Origin: Ignavibacteriota bacterium
GTDB lineage: Bacteria > Bacteroidota > Ignavibacteria > UBA10030 > BY39
Reading direction: 5' to 3'
Assembly: GCA_003327435.1 (NCBI GenBank)
Contig: QOQV01000006.1
Location: forward strand, 62,001-126,000
Length of the DNA: 64,000 nt
Positions 1 to 9,200 of the stretch are shown in pieces. The notes beneath the pieces are model-generated. The model was not told where the DNA came from. It ran no database searches and was given only the letters and a program-made list of their open reading frames with translations. The translations under genes were made by a program, and so were the position numbers. Within the stretch, counting starts at the first letter, position 1; the number at the start of each line of letters is the position of its first letter.

Positions 1-1442
1 CACATGCGCAGTCACCGTCGATAATGGATAAATATCCATATAGTACAAACTCAATATATTTAAATATCGAACCGAAAAATAACCCGTCTTATACTTTATT
101 TGCGATAATGGCAACGGATGATACTTTAAATGAATATTTTGTACAAAATGATGGAAATCTTGGTCCTGCTAAGTACTGGCAAACCCTGAATAGCTGGTAT
201 AGTAACGGTCCTATAAAAATTCTGAATTTGCCATCAGGAGTTTTATTTTACCTAAAAATATTTGCAAAAAATCAAGAAGATATTGAAGTCTCGTCTGAAT
301 TTGATACTATCTCGACACAAATATTTTCTGTTGCAGCGAATGTTAATAAGGGATGGAACTTGGTTTCTGTTCCTGTCAAGCGCGGAGATATGAGAAAAGT
401 TACAATTTTCCCGGACGGATCTTCCAGAACATATGCATTCGAAAATGGTTACATTGCTAAGGACACTCTCGAAAATGGTAAAGGTTACTGGCTGAAATAT
501 AGCACAGCTATGAATATCGAACTTTCTGGAACACAAATTCTTGTTGATACATTCTTCTTGAGCCCTGGCTGGAATTTGATTGGTTCAATATCCAACCCTG
601 TTGCTTTAAATCAATTAATTCAGGTACCAGAGAATTTAATTGTTTCAAATTTATATGCTTATGGTGATGGTTATCTATTTGCAGATACGATATTACCAGG
701 TTTAGCGTATTGGTTAAAAGCCAATAGTGAGGGTTACCTGATTTTAGACGCTAATTACAAACAAAAAACAAAATCTACTTTTTATAATTTAGATTTTTCT
801 AATTTAAATCAAATAACATTAAGTGATAATAATGGCAAAAAACAAACACTATATTTCAGCAGTAACCCAGAAAGTAATACTGAATTTTTTGAGCTACCAC
901 CAGTTCCACCAGGTGATGCCTTCGATGCAAGATTTGAACCTTCATCAATTTTAGTTTCCTTTTTTGAAAAAAATGAGCATAAAATATTATTGCAATCCAC
1001 TGATAATGTATTGAATGTACGATGGAATATAAACGACGGAAAAGTTTATAAATTATTAGACAAGTCAGGAAATATCGATATAAGTATGATTGCTTCTGGG
1101 GCAACTCAAATTAATTATGGAAACACTAATAAGCTGTACCTTAAAGTAAATAAATCAGCTATTAAATCATCTGAAATCATGCAGTTCGAATTAATGCAGA
1201 ACTATCCAAATCCATTCAATCCAACCACAGTAATAAGTTACTCCATTCCTGATGAAGCGCTTGTGACTTTGGAAATTTATGATGTACTTGGGAGTAAAGT
1301 TGCAACTCTCGTAAATGAATTAAAAACTGCTGGAAATTATAACATTAATTTTGATGCATCCAATCTTTCTGGTGGAATTTATTTTTACAGGTTAACTGCC
1401 GGGAAGTATTCAAGCTTTAAAAAGATGGTTCTCATAAAGTAA
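1..1442 (+). CDS. T9SS type A sorting-domain protein, 5'-truncated by the window edge
   Basis: The reading frame is open through codons from position 3, upstream of the first ATG (24), so the gene very probably begins outside the window. Numbering from that ATG, residues 1-90 look like a fibronectin-III-type beta domain. Residues 107-245 hold two 'GWNL' units (GWNLVSVP at 110, GWNLIGS at 182), each with a later GYWLK or AYWLK motif. Residues 275-305 carry a YFS...ELPP...FDARF motif. Residues 386-472 form the T9SS C-terminal domain (QNYPNPFNPTT, then GGIYFYRL and a basic tail ending KMVLIK), the signal for outer-membrane translocation and surface anchoring. The same middle module recurs in the proteins at 6257 and 14439. 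The substrate is unknown. The family call is firm; the full length cannot be seen. Confidence 0.85.
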   Translation, partial: HAQSPSIMDKYPYSTNSIYLNIEPKNNPSYTLFAIMATDDTLNEYFVQNDGNLGPAKYWQTLNSWYSNGPIKILNLPSGVLFYLKIFAKNQEDIEVSSEFDTISTQIFSVAANVNKGWNLVSVPVKRGDMRKVTIFPDGSSRTYAFENGYIAKDTLENGKGYWLKYSTAMNIELSGTQILVDTFFLSPGWNLIGSISNPVALNQLIQVPENLIVSNLYAYGDGYLFADTILPGLAYWLKANSEGYLILDANYKQKTKSTFYNLDFSNLNQITLSDNNGKKQTLYFSSNPESNTEFFELPPVPPGDAFDARFEPSSILVSFFEKNEHKILLQSTDNVLNVRWNINDGKVYKLLDKSGNIDISMIASGATQINYGNTNKLYLKVNKSAIKSSEIMQFELMQNYPNPFNPTTVISYSIPDEALVTLEIYDVLGSKVATLVNELKTAGNYNINFDASNLSGGIYFYRLTAGKYSSFKKMVLIK

Positions 1443-1447
1443 AGCAT

Positions 1448-1924
1448 ATGAGTAAAAAATATATAATATTTATTCTGATACTTGCTATAATCGGTTCTTG
1501 TAAGAAGAAATCAGAATTAGAAAATTTGATTCCGGAGAATCTTGGAGATCTAAAACTTAGCAGGAGTGAATCTACAACTGAATTTTTTTTTAAAAGTTTA
1601 ATTCCAAATGGAATGCAACCAGCAATGGGTTTGAAAGCTGAGTATTCTAACGGAGAATATTCAGCTGATTTGTATTTATTATCATACAAAGATACTTTAA
1701 GTGCGATTACAGCATTTCATCATTTAATGAGGGGAGTACGAGCGGATACAATTAATTATAAACATATTGTGCCGAGGTTTGATCAAAATATGTTTTTTAT
1801 TATGGCACTTAAAGAGGAACGACTAAATTACTTTTTCACAAAATCAACTTATGTTTACTGGTTAAATTGTGAAAAGAAATCAGGTGAAAATCTAATTGGA
1901 TATCTCCTAAAGTCACATCGTTGA
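1448..1924 (+). CDS. Small hypothetical lipoprotein
   Basis: 158 residues. The N-terminus is a lipoprotein signal: basic MSKK, a hydrophobic stretch, then a lipobox ending in Gly-Ser-Cys with Cys at residue 18, followed by three lysines. The mature part is mixed alpha/beta with no motif I recognise. It starts 5 nt after the sorting-domain gene at 1-1442 and is probably cotranscribed with it, which suggests an envelope role. The ATG at 1448 places the signal peptide correctly. I do not recognise the family. Confidence 0.7.
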   Translation: MSKKYIIFILILAIIGSCKKKSELENLIPENLGDLKLSRSESTTEFFFKSLIPNGMQPAMGLKAEYSNGEYSADLYLLSYKDTLSAITAFHHLMRGVRADTINYKHIVPRFDQNMFFIMALKEERLNYFFTKSTYVYWLNCEKKSGENLIGYLLKSHR

Positions 1925-1958
1925 TAATTATTTATAATCTTCTTATATTTAAGGTAAA

Positions 1959-1986
1959 TTTACAACAATCTAAAGTATTTTATATT
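1959..1986 (+). promoter_or_regulatory. Candidate promoter of tRNA-Arg(ACG)
   Basis: A TTTACA -35-like element (1959-1964), 16-nt spacer and TATATT (1981-1986) end about 20 nt before the mature tRNA 5' end. A second possible pair, TTGATA-N17-TATATT, lies at 1921-1949 and has the better spacing. One of the two probably drives the tRNA, and I cannot tell which. Confidence 0.4.
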
Positions 1987-2007
1987 ATTGTAAATTAATA
2001 GATTAAA

Positions 2008-2081
2008 GCGCCAGTAGCTCAACTGGATAGAGCATCAGCCTACGGAGCTGAGGGTTAGGGGTTCGACTCCCTTCTGGCGCG
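2008..2081 (+). tRNA. tRNA-Arg (anticodon ACG)
   Basis: A full cloverleaf can be drawn: acceptor GCGCCAG pairs with CTGGCGC, the D stem is GCTC/GAGC, the anticodon stem TCAGC/GCTGA encloses loop CTACGGA (anticodon ACG), and the T arm carries TTCGACT. The discriminator base is G and the CCA end is not encoded. Bacterial tRNA-Arg(ACG) needs A34-to-inosine editing by TadA, whose gene lies at 5653. Confidence 0.95.
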
Positions 2082-2108
2082 CATAAGTTAAATTTTAAAA
2101 ATTATTGA

Positions 2109-3224
2109 ATGCTTCCTGCTAAAAAAGATAAAATATTAGTTGTCGATGATGAAGAAATTCTTCGATTTCTCATATCAACAAAGTTAGAGGAGGCAGGCTT
2201 TGAAGTTGAAACTGCATCAAACGGTGTTGATTCTCTTCAAAAACTTCCAACCTTCCAACCAGATTTAATAATTCTTGATATAAATATGCCGCTAATGGAT
2301 GGAATTTCAACCGCTGTTGAAATTAGAAAAGACAAATCTTTTTCCAGAGTTCCAATTATTTTTCTGACCGGTGCAGGTTCAACTGAATCATTACGGACTG
2401 GATTTGAAGCTGGAGCAGATGAATTTCTTTTCAAACCAATTAACGCAGACGAACTTTTAATCAGAATTCATGCTCTTCTCAGGATGCATAAAGCAGAAGT
2501 CGAAGCAGAAAATCTATCCCGTAATTTTCATTATTTACTGGTTCAGGACTTCTTGAATTATTCAACCGCGGTTAAATTACCACTTACAATGCTACTCGAA
2601 GAATCTCTTGGACCTCTAAATGAACAACAAAAAGAAATTATTAATTTGGCAATTAAAGCTCTTGATGAGAATATCAAACTCCTTCAGGAAACGGCACTCA
2701 TAACAAAAATGGATCCAGCAAAGATTGCTATCAGTCGTCAACCAAAAAATTTTATAAGAATACTCAATGAAAATATAGAAAAGCTCAACCACCTCATTAA
2801 GAAAAAAAATATTACTCTAATTAAAAATATTCCATCAGATGAAATAAGTGTAGAATTAGATGAGGAACATATCAGACAAACCCTGTTTCTACTTTTAAAT
2901 TTTATAGTCGAAAGAGTTCCCAGCAAAGGTGATATTCATCTTGGTGTAATGCTAAATGATAATGATTCTGGAAAACAAAATATTTTAGAATTTTATGTAA
3001 AGGTTTCAGCAGAAACCATCTCCGATGAAGAGTTAAACCTCTTAATCGATCGATACGAACAGGCGAAATTAAATAAGATTAGTATGGGGAAAAATCTTTC
3101 CCTTACTATTTGCAAGCTTATCATTGAAGCACACAACGGGAAATTCTGGTGCGAAAGCAAAGAAGATGGTCATTATTTTAAATTTTCCATACCGATAAAT
3201 TCAAATCATAATCTAAAAATATAA
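2109..3224 (+). CDS. Response regulator receiver fused to a degenerate histidine-kinase module
   Basis: 371 residues. Residues 7-125 are a complete receiver domain: acidic pair D13/D14, phospho-acceptor D57 in LDINMP, T87 and K109 in the FKP motif. Residues 135-365 resemble a histidine-kinase core but look inactive. The H-box region (near residues 143-162, ending KLPLTMLL) has Gln-Asp where His-Asp is expected. The N-box is distorted and no DxGxG loop is visible, although the closing IIEAHNGKFWCES resembles a HATPase G2 end. By inference it acts as a phospho-dependent scaffold or partner rather than a kinase. The start ATG at 2109 lies 27 nt after the tRNA, with no clear Shine-Dalgarno. The next gene follows after 9 nt. 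Confidence 0.85.
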   Translation: MLPAKKDKILVVDDEEILRFLISTKLEEAGFEVETASNGVDSLQKLPTFQPDLIILDINMPLMDGISTAVEIRKDKSFSRVPIIFLTGAGSTESLRTGFEAGADEFLFKPINADELLIRIHALLRMHKAEVEAENLSRNFHYLLVQDFLNYSTAVKLPLTMLLEESLGPLNEQQKEIINLAIKALDENIKLLQETALITKMDPAKIAISRQPKNFIRILNENIEKLNHLIKKKNITLIKNIPSDEISVELDEEHIRQTLFLLLNFIVERVPSKGDIHLGVMLNDNDSGKQNILEFYVKVSAETISDEELNLLIDRYEQAKLNKISMGKNLSLTICKLIIEAHNGKFWCESKEDGHYFKFSIPINSNHNLKI

Positions 3225-3233
3225 GGAAAACTG

Positions 3234-3626
3234 ATGGATATGTCATTATTGAAGTCCTCGATATTAATAGTTGACGATTCCGATTATATCAAAGCTATTA
3301 CAAGTACACTCTTAAAAAGAGAAGGATTCGTAAATATTTATGTTGCAAGTGATGGAATTTCAGCACTTGAAAAATTCAAAGAATTGAATCCTGATCTGGT
3401 TATTCTCGACATTATGCTACCAAAGATGAATGGCTTCGATGTATTAGTAGAGATTAAAAAGCTAAATCCGCAAGCAAAAGTTATTGTGATTTCTTCTTTA
3501 GCAACCATTGATAATATACAACAGGCAAAAAACGCTGGAGCAGCATACTATCTGGTGAAACCTTTTGATAATCAGTACTTTATTAAAACTGTAAAAGAAT
3601 TATTAACCACAAAAGGAAAGGAATGA
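3234..3626 (+). CDS. CheY-like single-domain response regulator
   Basis: 130 residues, just one receiver domain with every key residue: D14/D15, phospho-acceptor D59 in LDIMLP, S87 and K109 in the VKP motif. There is no output domain, so signalling must pass through protein contacts, as with CheY. An AAGGA precedes the ATG. The stop overlaps the start of the zinc-ribbon gene by 4 nt, so the two proteins are probably made together. That partner ends in a peptide resembling the CheY-binding tail of FliM (see findings). Confidence 0.9.
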   Translation: MDMSLLKSSILIVDDSDYIKAITSTLLKREGFVNIYVASDGISALEKFKELNPDLVILDIMLPKMNGFDVLVEIKKLNPQAKVIVISSLATIDNIQQAKNAGAAYYLVKPFDNQYFIKTVKELLTTKGKE

Positions 3627-3952
3627 TTATGATATGTTCAGCTTGTAATACTGAAAACTTACCGCAAAGATTATATTGCTCATCCTGTGGTAACAAACTT
3701 GCTTCTATAAGGCATATATGTGGTTTTATTAATAATGAGACAGACAATTATTGTGGTGGGTGTGGTAAAAAACTGAAAGATTCAGAAGAAAATTTTGAGA
3801 GTGGTAAATATGATGTAAATATAAGTAAGCCGTCCTCTGAATTTCTAACAGAAGTTGATATAAAAAATATTCTTGAGGAATGTTCTATGCGTTATACTCC
3901 TAAAGGAGCATCTCTCACACAAGAAGAAATCGAAAAATTGTTCAAATCATAA
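3623..3952 (+). CDS. Zinc-ribbon protein with a FliM-like C-terminal peptide
   Basis: 109 residues. The first zinc ribbon uses C5/C8/C19/C22. A second, less regular one has H31, C33, C44 and C47. Residues 50-92 look low-complexity and then helical. The last 13 residues (SLTQEEIEKLFKS) resemble the N-terminal peptide of FliM (consensus like LSQ-x-EIDALL) that binds phosphorylated CheY in E. coli. The gene overlaps the CheY-like gene upstream by 4 nt and precedes a secretion-type ATPase by 18 nt. An adapter role between receiver and ATPase is my inference. An ATG at 3629 is an alternative start. The ribbon call is firm; the function is open. Confidence 0.75.
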   Translation: MIMICSACNTENLPQRLYCSSCGNKLASIRHICGFINNETDNYCGGCGKKLKDSEENFESGKYDVNISKPSSEFLTEVDIKNILEECSMRYTPKGASLTQEEIEKLFKS

Positions 3953-3970
3953 ATTTGAAAGGGAGTTAAT

Positions 3971-5656
3971 ATGTTGTTTGATGAAGACATTGCGTTTGTT
4001 ACAAATCTGATCACGAAAAATATTCTGGATAAAGCCCAATATGAACGGTTGTTAAAAATATTAAAAGAAAACCAGAACAAAACCTGTACAGAAGTATTGA
4101 TTGAAGAATTTGGTATATCAGATAATTTAATTAAAAAAGAGATTGCCACTTATTATAACATTCCTGAGGTAGTGTTAAGCGATGCACATATCACTTTAAA
4201 GGAAAATTTAATATCTTCAGTAACCTGTACAAAATATCGTATCATTCCTGTAAATGTGATGGGAACAGAGTTAACTGTTGCTTTTATTAACCCGCCTTAC
4301 AAAAACTTGCTTGAATTGTTAAAACAGGAAGCCAAAAAAGTAATAGTTCCTGTTGTAATTTCGCATACTAATTTCAAAGACCTATTAAAAATCTTTAATA
4401 AAGTAGAACAGGCAAAAATTACGAGTAAAATAAATCTTGAGCAATATGATGCTCGTAAAGTTAGTAAAGATAAAATACTCGAAGCCCATAAACTCGGACG
4501 TTTACCTTCCATCGAAACTCTACTGGATGAAATTATTATTCAATCGATAAACGCAAATGCACATGATATCCACTTCGAAACTCTGGAAAACGAACTACGC
4601 ATAAGAATTGATAAGGACGGCGTGCTGGAAAGATTAGTATCCTTCCCAAAAGAGTTTATCGAATTTTTTGGAAATGTTATTAAAACAAAAGGAGGACTTA
4701 ATACTTTTGAAAGAAAGAAACCACAGGAAGGTGCTTATACTGTTGAATTTGGAGATAAAGAAATTGATATTCGTATAATTACTTTACCAACCTTGCATGG
4801 TGAAAGAATTGCACTCAGATTGTTTTTAAAGAAGGCTACAATTAAACCTATCGAAGACCTTGGATTTTTGCAGAAAGATCTTGAGAACATGCTCTATCTT
4901 TTAAATAAACCTTTCGGTTTAATTTTGGTAACTGGTCCTGCCAGCAGTGGAAAAAGTACAACCCTGTATGCGATGGTAAGCGAGCTGAATAATCCGCAAA
5001 AAAATATCATTACTGTCGAAGACCCCGTTGAGTTTAAACTTGATTTTGCAACTCAGATTAAAATTGATGCAGATACATCTTTGAATTTTACGGAGACAAT
5101 GAAAGCAATTTTAAAACAACGCCCCAATGTGATAATGTTAAGTGAAATCCGGGATGCTGATACGGGAACTATAGCCGCTGAAGCAGCTCTAAATGGAAAT
5201 CTCGTACTCTCAACAATGCTCGCAGATAGTGCCATTGGAGCTATTCCACGATTATCGCACCTTGGAATTCCAGCACACTGGCTGGCACCAACTCTACTGG
5301 GAATAATAAATCAAAAACTTGTTAGAAAAATTTGCCCATTATGTAAAGAAGAATATATTCCATCCAGTGAAGAACTCAGAAGAGTTGGCATTCAGGATAC
5401 CAGTATTGAATTGAAATTTTATAGAGGAAAAGGTTGTTCTAATTGTGGCGGAACAGGTTATAGTGGTCGAACAATTATTTATGAAATATTAGTGGTTGAT
5501 GAGGAATTGAAAAACATAATATATCAGGATTCTTCTGCAAGAAAGTTAAAAGAAACAGCCGTTAGTGGTGGATTTAAAAATATCAGATACAATGCAGTTA
5601 AGAAAATTTTAATCGGGGAAATTACCACATCTGAGGTAATACGCGCATTAGGATGA
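3971..5656 (+). CDS. Divergent PilB/GspE-family (type II secretion/type IV pilus) assembly ATPase
   Basis: 561 residues, close to the PilB/GspE norm. Residues 1-150 resemble the MshEN/GSPII_E N-terminal domain. Residues 175-550 are the T2SSE ATPase: Walker [10 protein letters not shown] (322-330), Walker B with E392 in SEIRD, and an intact zinc tetracysteine (C455/C458/C489/C492). Several usually conserved points differ: GEIRD reads SEIRD, the His box (normally STLHTN) reads STMLAD at 414-419, and the Asp-box RQDPD reads KQRPN. These changes suggest altered or regulated turnover. A GGGAG Shine-Dalgarno precedes the ATG. No pilin, PilC or secretin gene lies nearby. The stop overlaps tadA by 4 nt. 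Confidence 0.88.
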   Translation: MLFDEDIAFVTNLITKNILDKAQYERLLKILKENQNKTCTEVLIEEFGISDNLIKKEIATYYNIPEVVLSDAHITLKENLISSVTCTKYRIIPVNVMGTELTVAFINPPYKNLLELLKQEAKKVIVPVVISHTNFKDLLKIFNKVEQAKITSKINLEQYDARKVSKDKILEAHKLGRLPSIETLLDEIIIQSINANAHDIHFETLENELRIRIDKDGVLERLVSFPKEFIEFFGNVIKTKGGLNTFERKKPQEGAYTVEFGDKEIDIRIITLPTLHGERIALRLFLKKATIKPIEDLGFLQKDLENMLYLLNKPFGLILVTGPASSGKSTTLYAMVSELNNPQKNIITVEDPVEFKLDFATQIKIDADTSLNFTETMKAILKQRPNVIMLSEIRDADTGTIAAEAALNGNLVLSTMLADSAIGAIPRLSHLGIPAHWLAPTLLGIINQKLVRKICPLCKEEYIPSSEELRRVGIQDTSIELKFYRGKGCSNCGGTGYSGRTIIYEILVVDEELKNIIYQDSSARKLKETAVSGGFKNIRYNAVKKILIGEITTSEVIRALG

Positions 5657-6129
5657 TGAATGACCAAAAAAAATATGAATACTGGATGGAAATTGCACTC
5701 AGAGAAGCAGAGAAAGCTTATGAAAATGATGAAGTTCCTGTTGGAGCAATAATAGTTTTCTCTAACCAGATTATCGGGAAAGGCTATAATCAGATAGAGA
5801 AACTTCAGGACCCAACAGCACATGCAGAAATGATAGCCATAACTGCTGCAGCATCATACTTAAAATCTCGTAGATTTGAAGGTTGTGAGATGTATGTCAC
5901 GCTCGAACCCTGTGCTATGTGTGCTGGAGCTATTGTTCTGGCAAGAATTCCAAAGCTAATTTTTGGTGCTTATGATGAAAAATCGGGTGCCTGCAGTTCA
6001 CTTTATACAATTGTAAATGATGTTCGATTAAATCATCGTGTTCAAACCAAAGGAGGTGTTTTAGCGGATAAATGTGGTAATTTGCTCAAGGAATTTTTTC
6101 TAACAAAAGCTCGCAAAATTGAGAATTAA
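5653..6129 (+). CDS. tadA: tRNA-specific adenosine deaminase TadA
   Basis: 158 residues, the normal TadA length. It deaminates A34 of tRNA-Arg(ACG) to inosine so that one tRNA can read CGU, CGC and CGA. The zinc-dependent cytidine-deaminase-fold motifs are plain: HAEM (zinc His and catalytic Glu) and PCAMCAGAI (two zinc Cys). It starts within the stop of the ATPase gene (ATG overlap, 4 nt), so it is likely translationally coupled to it. Its tRNA substrate is encoded 3.6 kb upstream at 2008. Confidence 0.95.
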   Translation: MMNDQKKYEYWMEIALREAEKAYENDEVPVGAIIVFSNQIIGKGYNQIEKLQDPTAHAEMIAITAAASYLKSRRFEGCEMYVTLEPCAMCAGAIVLARIPKLIFGAYDEKSGACSSLYTIVNDVRLNHRVQTKGGVLADKCGNLLKEFFLTKARKIEN

Positions 6130-6256
6130 TTATTGCTTTTTATTCTAAATTTCATTATAATTCATTGAAGTCTGGCAGCGATAATCGCCTCCCTAAATTG
6201 AAGATTTTTATGTTCTTATGAAAAAAATGTATTAACTAAAAATAAGGAGTTGTTAT

Positions 6257-9200
6257 ATGAAAAAATTATTATTTGTTTTTTTAACATTATTGATATTTGT
6301 TTTTTTACAATCATTTTCACAGGTATTGCATAATGATGTTATTATAAATGAATTTACCGTTAATCCTGCAGAAGGTAAGGAATATGTAGAGTTACTTGTA
6401 GTAAAAGCTGGTGGAGTTGATTTGCGGGGGTTTAGATTATCAGATGTTGGAACAAAAGGAGGCACCACAACAACAGCAGAAGGCCATCTGGATTTTCCTA
6501 ATGAAACATATTTATCAAATTTGCAAAGAGGAACAAGAATTGTATGTGTATTGGCTACGCCTTCGGCAAACTCAGTTCAATTTACACAGGATACTGATCC
6601 AAGTGATGGAGTTTTAATCTTATTTAGTAGTGATATTACGGGTGGTGTGTTAACTGCGACTGGAACACTGGATTTGTCGACAAATGAAAATATTCAGTTT
6701 TTAAATGGACCTGGTACTGATGCAACTACTATTGATTTTGTAGCTCAGGGTACTAATACATCTTCTTCAAATTTTTCTGATGCAACTTGGGTCCAATCTG
6801 GAGCTCCAAGTGCTAGTTCCAATACAGTTCAATATTTTACTAATAATAGTGGAACTGGTTTAAATAATGATACAGCTGCAGTTGGCTGGTTATGGAATAG
6901 GCCAATAACTGAAGGGACTCCTGGCCAGAAAAACTTAGGTCAAATATTTCCATGGGCAACTGTAGTTGACGGAGATGGTAGTGCATCTTTGGTAAATGAT
7001 GCTGGAGGTACTCTTAATGGATCACAGATATTTCAAAGAAACTCTGCTGGACAAGTTGTAAAAATAACTGTTACAGGTGTTGGTACAGGACTATTAGACA
7101 AGGTTCGACTTACAGTTCCTTCAGATTTCACTGGCTTTAGCGGAAGCAATGTGACTCTTGGTGGTGCTTTTGCAGGGAAATCTACAAGCATTGTTGGTAA
7201 TCAAATCACAGTGCTGAATGCTGCCCTGGGAACAACTCCAGGTACTATCACCATATCGAACTTAACTTCACCAAACCCGGTTGGTGCATCAATTAATGGA
7301 AACTCTACCTGGTTGGTCGAAACAGCCACAGCCAGCGGAACTTTAACGCCAATTGCAGTGTCACCAAAATCTTACACTATTATTCCAATTTCAAATATTA
7401 AAACTGGCGGTGTGGATGGCTATGGTAACAGTGATGCAGGAAATACACCGGTTATGAATGGACAAATTGTTGCCGTAAGTGGCGTTGCAACAATTGAACA
7501 TCAAGTTTTAAATACAGCAAGTTATACAAGTTTTTACATACAGGAAGGTACATACGGGTTGCAGGTCTTTAGAAGTGCATCTCCGGTTGTAACATGGGTA
7601 AGAGGGGATCAACTAATATTAAGAGGCACAATAGGGCAATATAATGGTGGAATGCAAATCGTACCATTGAGCGGAACTTCTCCAGATTTCTTCAATCTTG
7701 GTGCTGGAACTATGCCGAGTCCGCTAATTCTAACTAATGCATCGGATATCACTGAGCAATATGAGGGAAGGTTGATACAGCTTAATAATGCAACTTTCGA
7801 TTCTGCAGGACAAACATTTATTGGTAGTGCTGTAGATCGTGGCATGAATAATTGCAGAACTTCAGCCGTAGATACAGGTACATTGTTTATACATGCTTCA
7901 AACACTGCAGTAGTTGGTAAGACGATTCCGCCATCGGCAAATATTGTTGGTGTAGTACATCAACGGAATGATATAATTGGTGCGGGACAAACGAAATATA
8001 AAATTGCAATTCGAAATTTAGCAGACCTTGGTTTAAACCCTGCTGATGGTTCTGGTACAGCTACAATAAGCCCAACTCTACAATATGTTGGTAGCACTTC
8101 ACTCACACAAACTATTGTACTTAAAGGTGACGGAGTTAACACAATTGAAGGTATGAGTGTAACTATCCCATCCAGCTGGACCTGGACAGGTAGTCCTGTT
8201 GATGCGCAGATTTCAGGACCAGGTTTTGCATCGGCAAGTATGTCGGTTAGCGGTGATGGAAGTTCGGGTAACCCCTGGGTAATTACATTAAGTGGAGCAG
8301 CGGTAACAAATGTGGATACAGGAATCATAGCTATCTCAAATCTTACAGCTCCATCAGTTACTGGCGCTACTACATTTATTGTTAAGACCAGAGGAGCGGG
8401 TGGTACACTAAATGCAATTGGTGTTCAGCCAGCTGTTACAATAATTTTACCTCCAGCTCCATTACCTCTTGTAGAGATTTTTGATTATACACCGGGTGAA
8501 AACCTTACAAATTTTGGCTGGACGGCACATAGTGGTGCTGGAACCAATCCGATTAAAATTAATGAAAATCCACTCACCTATAGTGATTATATTCATTCCG
8601 GTGTTGGCAGATCCGTTACTTTAACAACAACTGGTGAAGATGTTAACAGAGGATTTGAATCAGTGAATTCTGGTTCAATTTACGCCTCATTTATGGTTAA
8701 ATTTGATACAGCATTAGCTGCAGCTGAGTATTTCTTCCATCTAAGTCCAGCAAATGTGCCTACAACTCACATAGCGAGAATATATTTCCGTAAAGATGCA
8801 TCTAACAACATTGCATTTGGTGTTACCAAAGGTGCAGCACCTGATACCGGGTGGACACCATTCAATTATTCAATGGGCACTACATATTTATGCGTCTTAA
8901 AATACACATTTAACACGGGTTCAAACACTGATGATGAAATCAAACTCTGGATCAATCCGGATTTAAGTGGTGGTGAACCAACAGCTGATATAACTTATAC
9001 AACAACGACGACGGATCCATCTAACTTGGGTACTGTAGCATTGCGCCAGGGCTCAGGTAATGCCAAACCTACAGTTACAATAGGTGGATTACGCATAGCA
9101 ACAACCTGGATATCAACAAGTTCAACCTCAATGAATATACTTTATAACCAAGGTTGGAATATGGTTTCTGTACCGCTTGTTGTTTCGGATTATAGAAAGT

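Noticed and set aside
1921..1949. TTGATA-N17-TATATT as the certain promoter of tRNA-Arg(ACG)
   Set aside because: It overlaps the preceding gene's stop and would give a leader of over 50 nt; a nearer candidate exists at 1959-1986, so neither is called as certain.
5653..6129. TadA as a stand-in for aminofutalosine deaminase
   Set aside because: The HAE and PCxxC motifs and length are those of tRNA deaminases, and aminofutalosine deaminases are of the amidohydrolase fold.
7960..8328. Minus-strand open frame inside the lamin-tail protein gene
   Set aside because: The Ser/Thr/Gly-rich plus-strand coding region generates long antisense frames; no start context or domain.
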